64,000 bases of DNA from Paenibacillus xylanexedens (GTDB lineage: Bacteria; Bacillota; Bacilli; Paenibacillales; Paenibacillaceae): NCBI RefSeq assembly GCF_001908275.1, contig NZ_CP018620.1, forward strand, positions 5,208,001 through 5,272,000, in the 5' to 3' direction. The notes under the pieces were generated by a model. It did not search any database and had not been told where the DNA came from. It saw only the letters and a program-made list of their open reading frames with translations. Positions 32,970-42,041 of the stretch are shown piece by piece (the stretch's first letter is position 1; each line of letters begins with the position of its first letter). Made by a program: the position numbers and the translations under genes.

Positions 32970-33899
32970 ATGACAACTTCTGCAAAATCCAAAATTTCAG
33001 GCATCATACTCGTTCTGACGGGAGCCATCTGTTGAGGCATTGGGGGGACGGTATCTCAAAAACTGTTTCAACTGGATGGCATCGAGGTCAATTGGTATGT
33101 CACTGTACGATTGTTGATTGCTGGGTTACTATTACTGGTTATTCAATCGTTTACTAATGGACGATTTCAGATTTTTGCTGTGTGGAGAAATAAAAAAACG
33201 GCTGGACAGCTGATCATTTTCGGATTGGTGGGCATGCTTGCCGTCCAGTATACGTACATGGCATCCATTAAACACGGCAATTCAGCGGTGGCTACACTCC
33301 TGCAGTACCTGTCCCCTGTCATGATCATGATTTACCTCGCACTCCGTAAGCAGTCTGTCCTCACACGTAATGACCTTGCATGCGCCGTTCTGGCTCTCAG
33401 TGGGTGTTTTTTCCTGCTGACGAATGGCTCGCTTACGCAATTATCTGTCTCCTCGCTCGCAGTGATATGGGGGCTGTTATCTGGGGTTTCAGCTGCATTT
33501 TATACGCTGTATGCCGTGCAACTGATTAAAAAGTTCGATTCACTTGTTGTCGTCGGCTGGGCTATGATCATCGGTGGTTTGGGGATGAGTTTTATTCACC
33601 CGCCCTGGAAAATGAATTTTGCTAGTATCACGCTTGAAACCTACGGTTATTTGATATTTACGATCCTTTTTGGAACCATGATTGCTTTTTGGTTTTATAT
33701 TGCGAGTCTCAAAAGTCTTACACCCAAGGAAACTAGCTTGCTCGGTAGCGCAGAGCCCCTTGCTGCTGTTGGAACAACCGTCATATGGCTCCATGAACCT
33801 TTTGGCTTCTATCAATGGATTGGTATGGCATGTATTCTTGGCATGATGCTGGTTATGCAGTCCAATTGTTCGGAATCTCCCCGTATTAACAACAAATAA
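32970..33899 (+). pseudogene. EamA/DMT-family transporter, nonsense-mutated
   Basis: From ATG 32970 (AAGGTGAGG 8 nt upstream) the frame reads MTTSAKSKISGIIL..GAIC, then TGA at 33033-33035 (codon 22), then [12 protein letters not shown] and a full ten-TM EamA transporter to 33899. Members have a Trp (TGG) at this place in TM1 (C-W-G), so a single G-to-A change explains the stop. The rest of the frame is intact, implying a recent event or a sequencing error. Downstream in-frame starts (e.g. TTG 33111) lack ribosome sites and would remove TM1. Neighbour: divergent AraC regulator. Confidence 0.85.
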
Positions 33900-33986
33900 C
33901 CTCCCTCGCCATAATGCGCGATAGAAGGTTGTTAGTTGTCGTATATTGGTGTATATGCGCCAATATTGTTGGTGCAACCCATGAAA

Positions 33987-34742
33987 TCACTGCGCGATCT
34001 GGTCGCGGATGGATTGCAGTATTTTTTTCTCCAGACGTGATACCTGCACCTGAGATATTCCCAATCTGCTGGCAACCTCGGACTGGGTTTGATCCCGGTA
34101 ATACCTAAGATAAACGATTAACCGCTCCCGCTCACTGAGACCACCGATCGCTTCGTTCAGGGCCAGCTTGTCAAACCAACGTTCCTGAGACTCGTCGGCA
34201 ATCTGATCCATTAACGTGATGGGATCACCATCATTCTCAAATACCGTCTCATGGATGGAGGTCGGTGGTTTGTTCGCTTCCTGGGCAAATACAACTTCCT
34301 CCGGGGTTACTCCCAGCTCTGCGGCAACTTCCTTAATCGTTGGTAAACGATCAAGATGTTTGGACAGTTCGTCCCTTTTTTTGCGGACTTTATTTGCCAT
34401 CTCTTTCAGTGAACGACTGACCTTCAGGGTACCATCATCCCGCAGGAATCGCTGGATTTCTCCGATGATCATCGGTACCGCGTAGGTTGAGAACTTCACG
34501 TCATAACTGAGATCAAATTTGTCTACTGACTTGAGCAGACCGATACAACCAATCTGGAACAGATCTTCCGGATCATATCCCCTGTTCATAAAACGCTGTA
34601 CGACGGACCAGACGAGTCTGATGTTGCAGTTCACCAGCGTATCCCGTGAAACATGGTCACCCGACTGACTGAGCGCAATCAGCCGTTTGACCTCGGCATC
34701 GTCCAAATAGGTCTGTGAAGATGGTTTCACTTCAGCATCCAT
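33987..34742 (-). CDS. sigF: RNA polymerase sporulation sigma factor F
   Basis: 251 residues of the sigma-70 family: region 2 (FQIGCIGLLKSVDKFDLSYDVKFSTYAVPMI), region 3 and region 4 HTH (QSEVASRLGISQVQVSRLEKKIL). First forespore-specific sigma factor. Start ATG 34742 with AGGGG upstream. Third gene of spoIIAA-spoIIAB-sigF. Held inactive by SpoIIAB until SpoIIAA releases it. Confidence 0.97.
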   Translation of the reverse strand: MDAEVKPSSQTYLDDAEVKRLIALSQSGDHVSRDTLVNCNIRLVWSVVQRFMNRGYDPEDLFQIGCIGLLKSVDKFDLSYDVKFSTYAVPMIIGEIQRFLRDDGTLKVSRSLKEMANKVRKKRDELSKHLDRLPTIKEVAAELGVTPEEVVFAQEANKPPTSIHETVFENDGDPITLMDQIADESQERWFDKLALNEAIGGLSERERLIVYLRYYRDQTQSEVASRLGISQVQVSRLEKKILQSIRDQIAQ

Positions 34743-34756
34743 AAGAACACCAACCC

Positions 34757-35212
34757 CTAATTATACAATGCTTTCTTGGATTCAATCCTTTTTTTCATCT
34801 TGATGGAGGTGCCTCTGCCGGGCTCACTGCTGACTTCGAATTCATCCATAAAGTTTTCCATAATGGTGAAGCCCATGCCCGACCGCTCAAGTTCGGGTTT
34901 GGACGTATATAGCGGCTGCTTGGCCAGTTCAAGATCTTCGATTCCTTCACCGCGGTCTTCCACGATGATAGTGATCATGTCTTCCCGAATCTCCGCCTGG
35001 ATGGACACCACACCCTCGAAGTTGTTGTTGTATCCGTGGATGATACTGTTGGTCACGGCTTCCGAAATGACCGTCTTCAGGTCACTGAGCTCGTCCATCG
35101 TTGGATCAAGCTGGGAGATAAATGCAGCAACGGTTACCCGTGCAAACGACTCATTCTCTGACTTGGCCGCGAATTGCAGATTCATGAAATTTGTCCCTGT
35201 TCCTTCATTCAT
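34757..35212 (-). CDS. spoIIAB: anti-sigma F factor / serine kinase SpoIIAB
   Basis: 151-residue GHKL-fold kinase: N box [13 protein letters not shown]1 box VEDRGEGI, G2 SGMGFTIM. It binds sigma-F and phosphorylates SpoIIAA. The ATG at 35212 overlaps the spoIIAA stop (ATGA) with GGAGGT 6-7 nt upstream; a second ATG at 35185 corresponds more closely to the B. subtilis N-terminus, so the first nine residues are uncertain. Confidence 0.96.
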   Translation of the reverse strand: MNEGTGTNFMNLQFAAKSENESFARVTVAAFISQLDPTMDELSDLKTVISEAVTNSIIHGYNNNFEGVVSIQAEIREDMITIIVEDRGEGIEDLELAKQPLYTSKPELERSGMGFTIMENFMDEFEVSSEPGRGTSIKMKKRIESKKALYN

Positions 35213-35562
35213 GAGACGACCTCCAGACCTGAGAGAGCAGTTCCCTCATTTTCGTATATCGGCATAATCTTAAACAGCCCCGACATTTCCAGCAAACGGT
35301 ACACTGGCGAATTGACGTCACAGACCACCATCTTGCCACCTTTATTCTTAATGAGCTTGTATCTTCCCAAAATGACACCCAGACCTGAACTGTCCATAAA
35401 TTGCAGATCTTTCAGGCTGAGTACGAGATGCTCGCTTTGTCTCCGCTGGATGGCTTCATCCATTTGCATCCGTACCATGTCAGCTGTATGGTGATCCAGC
35501 TCCCCGGATAATCGTACAATCAGAATCCCGCGATGGTGTTCCATTTCCACATGCAAGTTCAC
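35209..35562 (-). CDS. spoIIAA: anti-sigma F factor antagonist SpoIIAA
   Basis: 117-residue STAS protein with the phosphorylation site [14 protein letters not shown] (S58). GTG start at 35562 with GGAGGAG 10 nt upstream. Dephosphorylated SpoIIAA displaces sigma-F from SpoIIAB. First gene of the operon; 145 bp separate it from dacF. A TGTCGGG sequence near 35625 is a weak Spo0A-box candidate only. Confidence 0.96.
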   Translation of the reverse strand: MNLHVEMEHHRGILIVRLSGELDHHTADMVRMQMDEAIQRRQSEHLVLSLKDLQFMDSSGLGVILGRYKLIKNKGGKMVVCDVNSPVYRLLEMSGLFKIMPIYENEGTALSGLEVVS

Positions 35563-35706
35563 GTTTGCTCACTCTCCTCCCTGTCTTAGAACAAGGATTT
35601 CTACGCTTCCGAAGGCTTTTCCTGCCCCCCGACAAAACTAGAAGAAAACCCCTATTTAACTACAAAATATGTTCGAAGGATACGTGCAACTCGCAGAAAT
35701 CGCCGT

Positions 35707-36882
35707 TTAGTCAAACAGGTTGGACGTTGTCCGCTTGAACAGCTTCCACCAGCCAGCCTTATTCACATCCTGCGGAGCCTGAATGTCGAACTCCTTAATG
35801 ACGTCGTTGCCCTGGTAAACCACCAGTTTACCTATACTTTGCCCGGCCTTGATCGGAGCTTTCAATTCTTTGGCGACCAGCAATTCATGCCGAATGTCAT
35901 TGGATTTGGCTCCTTTACGCATCAGCACACTATAATTTTGCGTGGCATTCAGAGGCAATTCGGCAACTTCACCTTTTTCGATCTTCAGACTTCCCAGCAG
36001 ATCCCCTGCCTTGTAGAGCGCCTTCATCGTATATTGACTAAACGCATAGTCAAACATCGAAGACACTTCACTGTTCCGTGTTTTGGTATTTGGTTCACCG
36101 AGTACCACGGAAACGACACGCAGTCCATCTTTGGACGCTGTTGCGGACAAGCAGAATTTCGCTTCGGATGTGTAACCTGTTTTCAAACCATCTGCCCCTT
36201 CATAAAAACGAACCAGCTTGTTTGTATTCACCAGCCAGAATGGCTTTTCCGTATCTTTGCGAAGGTAATCCTGATATGCACCGGTGTACTTCGTAATCCC
36301 GGAATGCTTCAACAGTTCACGGCTCATGACGGCAATGTCATGGGCGGAAGAATAATGATTATCGACCGGCAGGCCGTTACAGTTGGCAAAATGAGTATCC
36401 TTCATGCCAAGCTCCTTCGCACGCTCATTCATCAGCTGTACAAAGGCTTCTTCCGAGCCAGCGATCTTCTCAGCCATCGCTACCGAGGCATCATTGCCCG
36501 AAGCCATCGCGATCCCTTTTAACATATCATCTACCGTCATTTCTTCCCCAGGCTCCAGGAAGATCTGCGAACCGCCCATGGAAGCTGCATACTCGCTTGT
36601 TCTTACTTTGTCCGTCAGCTTCAGCTTGCCTGAGTCGATCGCTTCGATCGTAAGTAGCATGGTCATAATCTTTGTAATGCTCGCTGGAGGCAGCTGATCA
36701 TGACTGTTTTTCTCATAAATAACCGTTCCCGTATCTGCATCCATTAATATCGCAGAGCGCGCCGACGGGGCCAGATCAGTTCCTCCCGCTGCCTTCGGTG
36801 TTTCTTCAGCCAATGCTGTTGATGCCATAAGGGACAGCAGGATACAAAGGGTCATGAACGATGCCATTATTCTTTTCTTCAC
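35707..36882 (-). CDS. dacF: D-alanyl-D-alanine carboxypeptidase DacF
   Basis: 391 residues: signal peptide ~1-25 (ALAEE), S68-ITK71, S128-GN, K234-TG motifs, C-terminal beta domain and amphipathic membrane anchor (WWKLFKRTTSNLF). Forespore carboxypeptidase controlling cortex cross-linking with DacB. Assigned as DacF by its position directly upstream of spoIIAA, as in Bacillus. Confidence 0.93.
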   Translation of the reverse strand: MKKRIMASFMTLCILLSLMASTALAEETPKAAGGTDLAPSARSAILMDADTGTVIYEKNSHDQLPPASITKIMTMLLTIEAIDSGKLKLTDKVRTSEYAASMGGSQIFLEPGEEMTVDDMLKGIAMASGNDASVAMAEKIAGSEEAFVQLMNERAKELGMKDTHFANCNGLPVDNHYSSAHDIAVMSRELLKHSGITKYTGAYQDYLRKDTEKPFWLVNTNKLVRFYEGADGLKTGYTSEAKFCLSATASKDGLRVVSVVLGEPNTKTRNSEVSSMFDYAFSQYTMKALYKAGDLLGSLKIEKGEVAELPLNATQNYSVLMRKGAKSNDIRHELLVAKELKAPIKAGQSIGKLVVYQGNDVIKEFDIQAPQDVNKAGWWKLFKRTTSNLFD

Positions 36883-37067
36883 AAGGTTACCTCCTCAAAT
36901 GACTTGCTTACTGCATGTTCCATGCATGTACTGCTAATCATTGTCGGCCCGTTTCCAGTAAATTATTCCATGTAAAGCATGATTTCCCGAACTTTTATTG
37001 AAAATGTGGTCATAGCCAAAAAAACGCACTGTACTCAAGGAATGAGTAACCGTACGTTCAACACAAC

Positions 37068-37113
37068 AAAAAAAGGTTACCCCCCGATGATTTCTCATCC
37101 AAAGAGGTAACCT
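37068..37113 (-). terminator. terminator of punA
   Basis: Stem AAGGTTACC/GGTAACCTT with additional loop pairing, followed by TTTTTTG on the minus strand, just after punA. Confidence 0.83.
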
Positions 37114-37131
37114 TATCTACTCAAATCTTGC

Positions 37132-37956
37132 TTACATTTGTGGAATAACTGCCACTACCAGCGCCAGGAACGACTCACGCACACGTTCCGTCGTCTCCAT
37201 AACCTCATCATGTGACAGTGGCTGGTCCAGAATTCCGGCAGCCATGTTGCTGATACAGGAAATACCGAGTACTTCCAGGCCCGCGTGGCGTGCCACAATC
37301 ACTTCAGATACAGTAGACATGCCCACTGCGTCTGCGCCCAGTGTACGCAGCATTCTGATCTCTGCCGGTGTCTCATAGTTCGGACCGAGCATACCTGCGT
37401 ATACCCCTTCACGTACGTTAAAACCTTGTGATGCAGCCGTATCCTTCGCCAGCGCACGCAAACGGCGGCTATATGCTTCGGACAGATCGGGGAAACGCAC
37501 GCCCAGTGCAGCGTCATTTGGTCCGATCAGTGGATTTTTGCCTGTGAGATTCAAGTGATCCGAGATCAGCATCAAGTCTCCAGCTTCATACGACGTATTC
37601 ACGCCGCCTGCAGCATTGGTTACAAGGAGGCTGCTTACACCCAGTTCTTTCATAACCCGTACCGGGAAAGCTGTCAATTCCGGACCATATCCTTCGTACA
37701 TGTGGAAACGGCCTTTCATCATCACGACTGGACGACCTTTAATGGTTCCGACCAATAGTTCACCTTCATGTCCTTCTACTGTGGACACTGGAAAATGCGG
37801 AATATCCTGATAAGCAATACTTACGCCATCTTCAATCAGTTCTGCCAGTACGCCAAGACCTGAACCCAAAATCAAACCGACTTCCGGCTTGATGGAGCTT
37901 TTGCTTTGAATATAAGATGCTGCTTCCGAAATCATTTGTTGGTTTAATGCTGTCAT
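37132..37956 (-). CDS. punA: purine-nucleoside phosphorylase
   Basis: 274 residues, PNP/MTAP family type I (trimeric): GSGLGVLAE phosphate loop, VEGHEGELLVG, MKGRFHMYEG, VTNAAGG and GTYETPAEIR-like GPNYETPAEIR. Phosphorolyses guanosine/inosine. In B. subtilis drm (phosphopentomutase) lies between xerD/ripX and this gene; here it is absent. Start with AGGAGGAACATACATCGC spacing. Confidence 0.95.
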   Translation of the reverse strand: MTALNQQMISEAASYIQSKSSIKPEVGLILGSGLGVLAELIEDGVSIAYQDIPHFPVSTVEGHEGELLVGTIKGRPVVMMKGRFHMYEGYGPELTAFPVRVMKELGVSSLLVTNAAGGVNTSYEAGDLMLISDHLNLTGKNPLIGPNDAALGVRFPDLSEAYSRRLRALAKDTAASQGFNVREGVYAGMLGPNYETPAEIRMLRTLGADAVGMSTVSEVIVARHAGLEVLGISCISNMAAGILDQPLSHDEVMETTERVRESFLALVVAVIPQM

Positions 37957-38085
37957 GCGATGTATGTTCCTCCTTGAGTTGAAACGATCCGTCTTATGTA
38001 TAACGGCGTTTGGATGTATTCAATTTATTTTATCCTAAATCGGCCCAATGTTCCGCATTTATTTGTGAAGGCCATGCGTCAAAAT

Positions 38086-38976
38086 CTATCTTGCCCTCGG
38101 ATGATGGGTTTCATAGATTTCTTTCATGGTTTTGCGACCATGATTGCCATATTGTTGTCCAGGCTGCTCCACATGACCCAACATGTCTTGAACCGCACGT
38201 GTATCCGCCCCATTGGCAATCAGGTGTGCTGCAAAGGAGTGACGCAGCGTATGCGGCGTAATTTCTTCCGAGATTCCTGCGTCCACCGCCGCTTTTTTGA
38301 GCAGCTTCCAGAAGCCCTGCCGGGTTAAACGTCTGCCAGATACATTCACGAATAGTGCCTGCTCGTCCGAATCGGTTTTGAGCAACTTGTTGCGGAATTC
38401 CTCCACATATACACTTGCCCAATGTGCAGCTGGTGCACCAATGGGAAGAATGCGTTCCTTGCCCGCCCCACCACATCGTATAAAGCGCATCCCTGGCTGT
38501 ACATCCCGAATGTCAAGGGCAATCAGTTCCGAGACCCTAATGCCTGTAGCATATAACAGTTCAAGCATCGCTCGATCTCTCACACCCTGCGGTGAACGAG
38601 TATCAGGCGCTGTCAGCAGTTGTTCGATCTCTTGGATACTTAACACCTGTGGTGGCGTCTTGTCCGCCTTGGGAGCTTCCACATCAAACGTAGGGTCCTG
38701 TATAATATCACCCCGTCGCATCAAAAAATGAAAGTAGGAGCGCAGAGATACGATGCTGCGGGCAATGGTTGCATTGGCACGTCCTGCCTGTTTGAGCTGA
38801 CCTGCAAACAGGACGACATGTGTACGTCTGACCTGGTCGGCTTCGCGTATGCCATATTCCTTATCTGCAAATTCAATGAACTTGTCCACGTCTCGGAGAT
38901 ACGATTCAAGCGTGCTGCTCGACATCCCTTTATCATCTTCCAAGTATAAGGCGTAGGCGTGTATCGTCTGTTTCAT
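38086..38976 (-). CDS. xerD: tyrosine recombinase XerD/RipX
   Basis: ~296 residues: N-terminal SAM-like core-binding domain and catalytic domain with R in ATGIRVSEL, HTLRHSFAAHL (H-x-x-R) and LGH. After LGH the usual ADISTTQIYTHV is replaced by VEQPGQQYGNHG, one residue shorter; the Tyr is kept but its surroundings diverge. Resolves chromosome dimers at dif together with XerC/CodV. Start ATG 38976 with GAGGAG 8 nt upstream. Confidence 0.92.
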   Translation of the reverse strand: MKQTIHAYALYLEDDKGMSSSTLESYLRDVDKFIEFADKEYGIREADQVRRTHVVLFAGQLKQAGRANATIARSIVSLRSYFHFLMRRGDIIQDPTFDVEAPKADKTPPQVLSIQEIEQLLTAPDTRSPQGVRDRAMLELLYATGIRVSELIALDIRDVQPGMRFIRCGGAGKERILPIGAPAAHWASVYVEEFRNKLLKTDSDEQALFVNVSGRRLTRQGFWKLLKKAAVDAGISEEITPHTLRHSFAAHLIANGADTRAVQDMLGHVEQPGQQYGNHGRKTMKEIYETHHPRAR

Positions 38977-39051
38977 GTACAACGCTCCTCAACTGACAGA
39001 TCTGCCGCTCTGGCAGACTGCTCCCGTATTTGCATCCCTGGCTGTTTGAAG

Positions 39052-39294
39052 CTACTCCCCGTACCAATAGAACAAACGGAGACGCTCTGCCATCGTAGGA
39101 CGTCCTTCTCCATTACCCGGCCAATCCGTTTCCTGAAATACTTTGATTGCATTGCCAGTCGGCATCTGATACTGATCCACAGGTGAGATCCAGCCATTAA
39201 ACAGATCCAGAACATGATAGAACAGATAAACTAATGCAGCAAAAAATATAATAAATCGAATAAAACGGAGCCCTCTCCGCACTGATATAATCAT
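39052..39294 (-). CDS. yqzK: YqzK-like DUF4227 small membrane protein
   Basis: 80 residues with one TM segment (~12-32) and a hydrophilic C-terminus ending RLRLFYWYGE, the DUF4227/YqzK pattern. Located between fur and xerD as in B. subtilis. Good ribosome site GGAGGGG. Function unknown. Confidence 0.88.
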   Translation of the reverse strand: MIISVRRGLRFIRFIIFFAALVYLFYHVLDLFNGWISPVDQYQMPTGNAIKVFQETDWPGNGEGRPTMAERLRLFYWYGE

Positions 39295-39400
39295 GGGCGC
39301 GTCCCCTCCTGATTCGAATCCGGTATTGTCCTTGAATCAGGGTATGTCCATAAACACAGGTTTATGCCATTCGGGGGAAACTCCAGATCATGTCCGGTGC

Positions 39401-39439
39401 CAAAAAAGCTCTCCCGTCAAAACCGCCGGTGAGAGCTTG
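39401..39439 (-). terminator. terminator of fur
   Basis: Stem AAGCTCTCACCG/CGGGAGAGCTT with one mismatch and TTTTTTGG on the minus strand, immediately after fur. Confidence 0.82.
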
Positions 39440-39452
39440 AAGATATGCTATG

Positions 39453-39920
39453 TTATTCTTCATCTTTGGGTTTCTGTTCATTTTTAGCTTTGCAACGATA
39501 ACAAATTCCATGAAAGTCCAGTCGGTGATCTACTACCGAAAAGTTGAATTCCCGCTCCAAACGCTCTTCAAGCGGTCCAAGCCAGTCTTCACGTATTTCA
39601 TCCATACTTCCGCATTGAACACAGATTAAGTGATGATGGTGATGCTTGGATGTATCTCCGCGCAGATCATAACGCGCTACACCGTCGCCGAAGTTGATTT
39701 TCTCTACAACATGCAGCTCACTCAGCAGTTCGAGGGTACGGTACACGGTTGCCAGACCGATTTCGGGAGCCTTTTCTTTAACGAGCATGAATACATCTTC
39801 TGCGCTCAGATGATCTTCTTCATTCTCAAGAAGTACTCTTAAGGTGGCTTCCCGCTGGGGCGTTAATTTATATCCTTGGGACTGTAGTTGCTGCTTAATT
39901 TTATCAATCCGTGCTTCCAT
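39453..39920 (-). CDS. fur: ferric uptake regulator Fur
   Basis: 155 residues: N-terminal winged helix (YKLTPQREATLRVLL, GLATVYRTLELL) and C-terminal dimer/metal domain with HHHHHLICVQCG and CYRCK zinc cysteines. Represses iron uptake genes when Fe(II)-loaded. Fur boxes found at 55519, 56680, 57724, 58826 and 59807 are likely targets within this window. Ribosome site GGGGGAGGGAG; own sigma-A promoter upstream. Confidence 0.96.
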   Translation of the reverse strand: MEARIDKIKQQLQSQGYKLTPQREATLRVLLENEEDHLSAEDVFMLVKEKAPEIGLATVYRTLELLSELHVVEKINFGDGVARYDLRGDTSKHHHHHLICVQCGSMDEIREDWLGPLEERLEREFNFSVVDHRLDFHGICYRCKAKNEQKPKDEE

Positions 39921-39974
39921 TTTCTCCCTCCCCCTAGGAAATCACTGCACACTGCAACTTAACCCACTCTTTTC

Positions 39975-40004
39975 ATTATAGGGGGAGTGCGTAATTAAAG
40001 TCAA
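39975..40004 (-). promoter_or_regulatory. sigma-A promoter of fur
   Basis: TTGACT (-35, 39999-40004), 18-bp spacer, TATAAT (-10, 39975-39980), 55 bp before the fur start. Confidence 0.8.
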
Positions 40005-40027
40005 CATTTTACACTATACGGTGCACG

Positions 40028-40657
40028 TTAGGCCGGTAGTAGCATTGGCGTGACCCAACGCATCATCGCAGGTGTAACCCATGTTTCAAAAGACGCCACA
40101 CCGAGCAGCAGTGCAGCCATAACCAAAGTTAACACTATATATGAAGCAAAAGGCCTTTGTCGACCAGGTGTTCGCTGCATCAAAACACGATTGCGAATGA
40201 TGTATAACGAGAACGTCATCGCCGCTACACTGCAGATCAGGAGGATCGGAATGACAAATAGATTATGCGGTGCCACGGACACCAGTGCAAACAGCAGCCC
40301 TTTCCAGGAATACTGTCCAACAAGGTACCCCACTGTGAATCCAATGAGCACACCTTTCAAAAAATCCAGAACCAGTATACCGGGTAGTCCAACAACGGAT
40401 AAACCCAGAATAAAGATCAGACCCACCCATTTCAGATGGAGCATGGCAATGTCCCAATATGCCCCGGTCTCAGTCACTTTTGCACTGTGCTGCACGGTCA
40501 TGAAGAAATTACCGAGATAACCCTCCAGATCCTGACGTTGCTCAAGAGACAATGCGTTGACCATGAGCGCGCCAAAAATGACGCCGACCAGAAACAAGAC
40601 GGCTACGAATACGTATAACGAAGTCTGACCTTTAAATGTAAAGTAGGAAGAGCGCAT
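40028..40657 (-). CDS. spoIIM: stage II sporulation protein M
   Basis: ~209 residues, SpoIIM family with five TM segments; part of the SpoIIDMP machine for septal peptidoglycan remodelling during engulfment. Start ATG 40657 (MRSSYFTFKG) fits homologues, although AAAGGGG is 12 nt away; an upstream in-frame TTG at 40693 is less likely. Position next to fur/yqzK/xerD is conserved. Confidence 0.93.
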   Translation of the reverse strand: MRSSYFTFKGQTSLYVFVAVLFLVGVIFGALMVNALSLEQRQDLEGYLGNFFMTVQHSAKVTETGAYWDIAMLHLKWVGLIFILGLSVVGLPGILVLDFLKGVLIGFTVGYLVGQYSWKGLLFALVSVAPHNLFVIPILLICSVAAMTFSLYIIRNRVLMQRTPGRQRPFASYIVLTLVMAALLLGVASFETWVTPAMMRWVTPMLLPA

Positions 40658-40818
40658 ACAGGTACGAGTCCCCTTTCCGGTATCATGCTGCAAGGATTCT
40701 CATTTACATCCTCATAGTCATTCTTATGAACCGGAATGCACCTGTATGACTTCTTGTCCAGATTGGACCTCTGTATAGCGAAAGCTATATGAGTTGAACT
40801 AAAGATTATTTACACCGG

Positions 40819-42039
40819 TCACTCCGAGGCTTTTTCCTGAACAGCAACCTTTCCGTACGTACCGCCACCTCCGGAGGACAGCTCCAGTTGTCCGTTCCGT
40901 GCACCGACAATCAGGCCTGCCAGCACAGGTCCAACAACCGCAGCAAGTTCTTCCTCACGCGTGCGATGAAGTACGTTCATTTCTGTACCAAAATGGTCCA
41001 GTAGTTGGCGAAGTTTGGCTTTGCCAAGTCCGGGGATGAACTCCAGTGGTACCTGATAATGATAGGCTGGTCTGTTTGCAGGAACATGAGGACTCTCTCG
41101 ATCAGAGATCGCCAGGATGCGATCCAGCACCCCCTGCACCAGCTTCAGACTGCCACAGTGCGGACAGCGCTCTGCTGACATCGCTTGCTCATCCATAATG
41201 CTGCCACATGCTGCACAGTAAGTACGATGATATTTGCCCAGCCTTGGATTAAGTCCATAATTGGCCACAATTTTCCTGCCGGCTTCTCCTTGAAGTGCCA
41301 TACGGAACTCATCAAAAGAAGGTGCAGCCACTTGCAGTTCATTATACTCCCGTCCAATCTTACCGAGAGAGTGGGCATCCGAATTGGTCAGGAACGGAAC
41401 ATGATCCAGCTCCCGAATATAACTTGCCATGGATGAGTCCGAGCTTAACCCCAGCTCTACCGCATCCACGAGACTAGTATCCAGCACATCGCCCATACGG
41501 GATGCCGTACTGCCATAGATGCCTTTATGCGGTGTAAACACATGTGCAGGAACAATAAGTCCACCACGGGCCTTAATCTCCGCCTGCATCTCAAGAGCGG
41601 GCACGTAGACCCGCTGAGAACTGAGATTCACATTTTTCATATAACGTTTCATCCAGTCCGTGAAGGACTTCATCGTTTTCAGATCACGGAAGTACGCCAG
41701 CATATGGAACTCACGCATTCCAGGCTCGCGCAGCTCAATCTCTGTACCCAACAGAATGGTCGTGTCCTGGTAGGCAATACCGCCGCCCTCAATTTCGGAC
41801 ATGGTACCACTCTCCAGCAATTGCTCAATATCCATCTGTACAACCGGAGAATGACAATCAATAACACCTAGCAAATGAATTCCTTTACGATCCGATGCTT
41901 CCCGGGCAATATTCTCAAATGTCAGATCACGACTGCCACTGATTTTAACAGCCTCACCCCGAGAGGTTCGTCCGATGTGGATATGCAGGTCTGTATAACA
42001 GGGCTCCCACATCGTGGACGTTTCCAGTTGATCTTGCAT
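40819..42039 (-). CDS. endonuclease Q family protein (PHP domain)
   Basis: ~406 residues. N-terminal PHP metal-dependent domain (CYTDLHIHIG, GVIDCH, PAHVFTPHKG, LTNSDAH), then a zinc ribbon (CAACG..CPHCG, ~285-315) and a helix-hairpin-helix (FIPGLGKAKLRQLLDHFG). This is the EndoQ layout; EndoQ nicks DNA 5' of deaminated bases (uracil, hypoxanthine). Start ATG 42039, 2 bp after the nudF stop, with AGGACGG 8 nt upstream. Equivalent to B. subtilis YqxK next to nudF; pairing with a Nudix enzyme suggests nucleotide damage control (inference). Confidence 0.88.
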   Translation of the reverse strand: MQDQLETSTMWEPCYTDLHIHIGRTSRGEAVKISGSRDLTFENIAREASDRKGIHLLGVIDCHSPVVQMDIEQLLESGTMSEIEGGGIAYQDTTILLGTEIELREPGMREFHMLAYFRDLKTMKSFTDWMKRYMKNVNLSSQRVYVPALEMQAEIKARGGLIVPAHVFTPHKGIYGSTASRMGDVLDTSLVDAVELGLSSDSSMASYIRELDHVPFLTNSDAHSLGKIGREYNELQVAAPSFDEFRMALQGEAGRKIVANYGLNPRLGKYHRTYCAACGSIMDEQAMSAERCPHCGSLKLVQGVLDRILAISDRESPHVPANRPAYHYQVPLEFIPGLGKAKLRQLLDHFGTEMNVLHRTREEELAAVVGPVLAGLIVGARNGQLELSSGGGGTYGKVAVQEKASE

Positions 42040-42041
42040 CC

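Noticed and set aside
33111..33899. Transporter translated from TTG 33111 as an intact gene
   Set aside because: No ribosome site, would lack TM1; the good start at 32970 with in-frame TGA explains the locus better.
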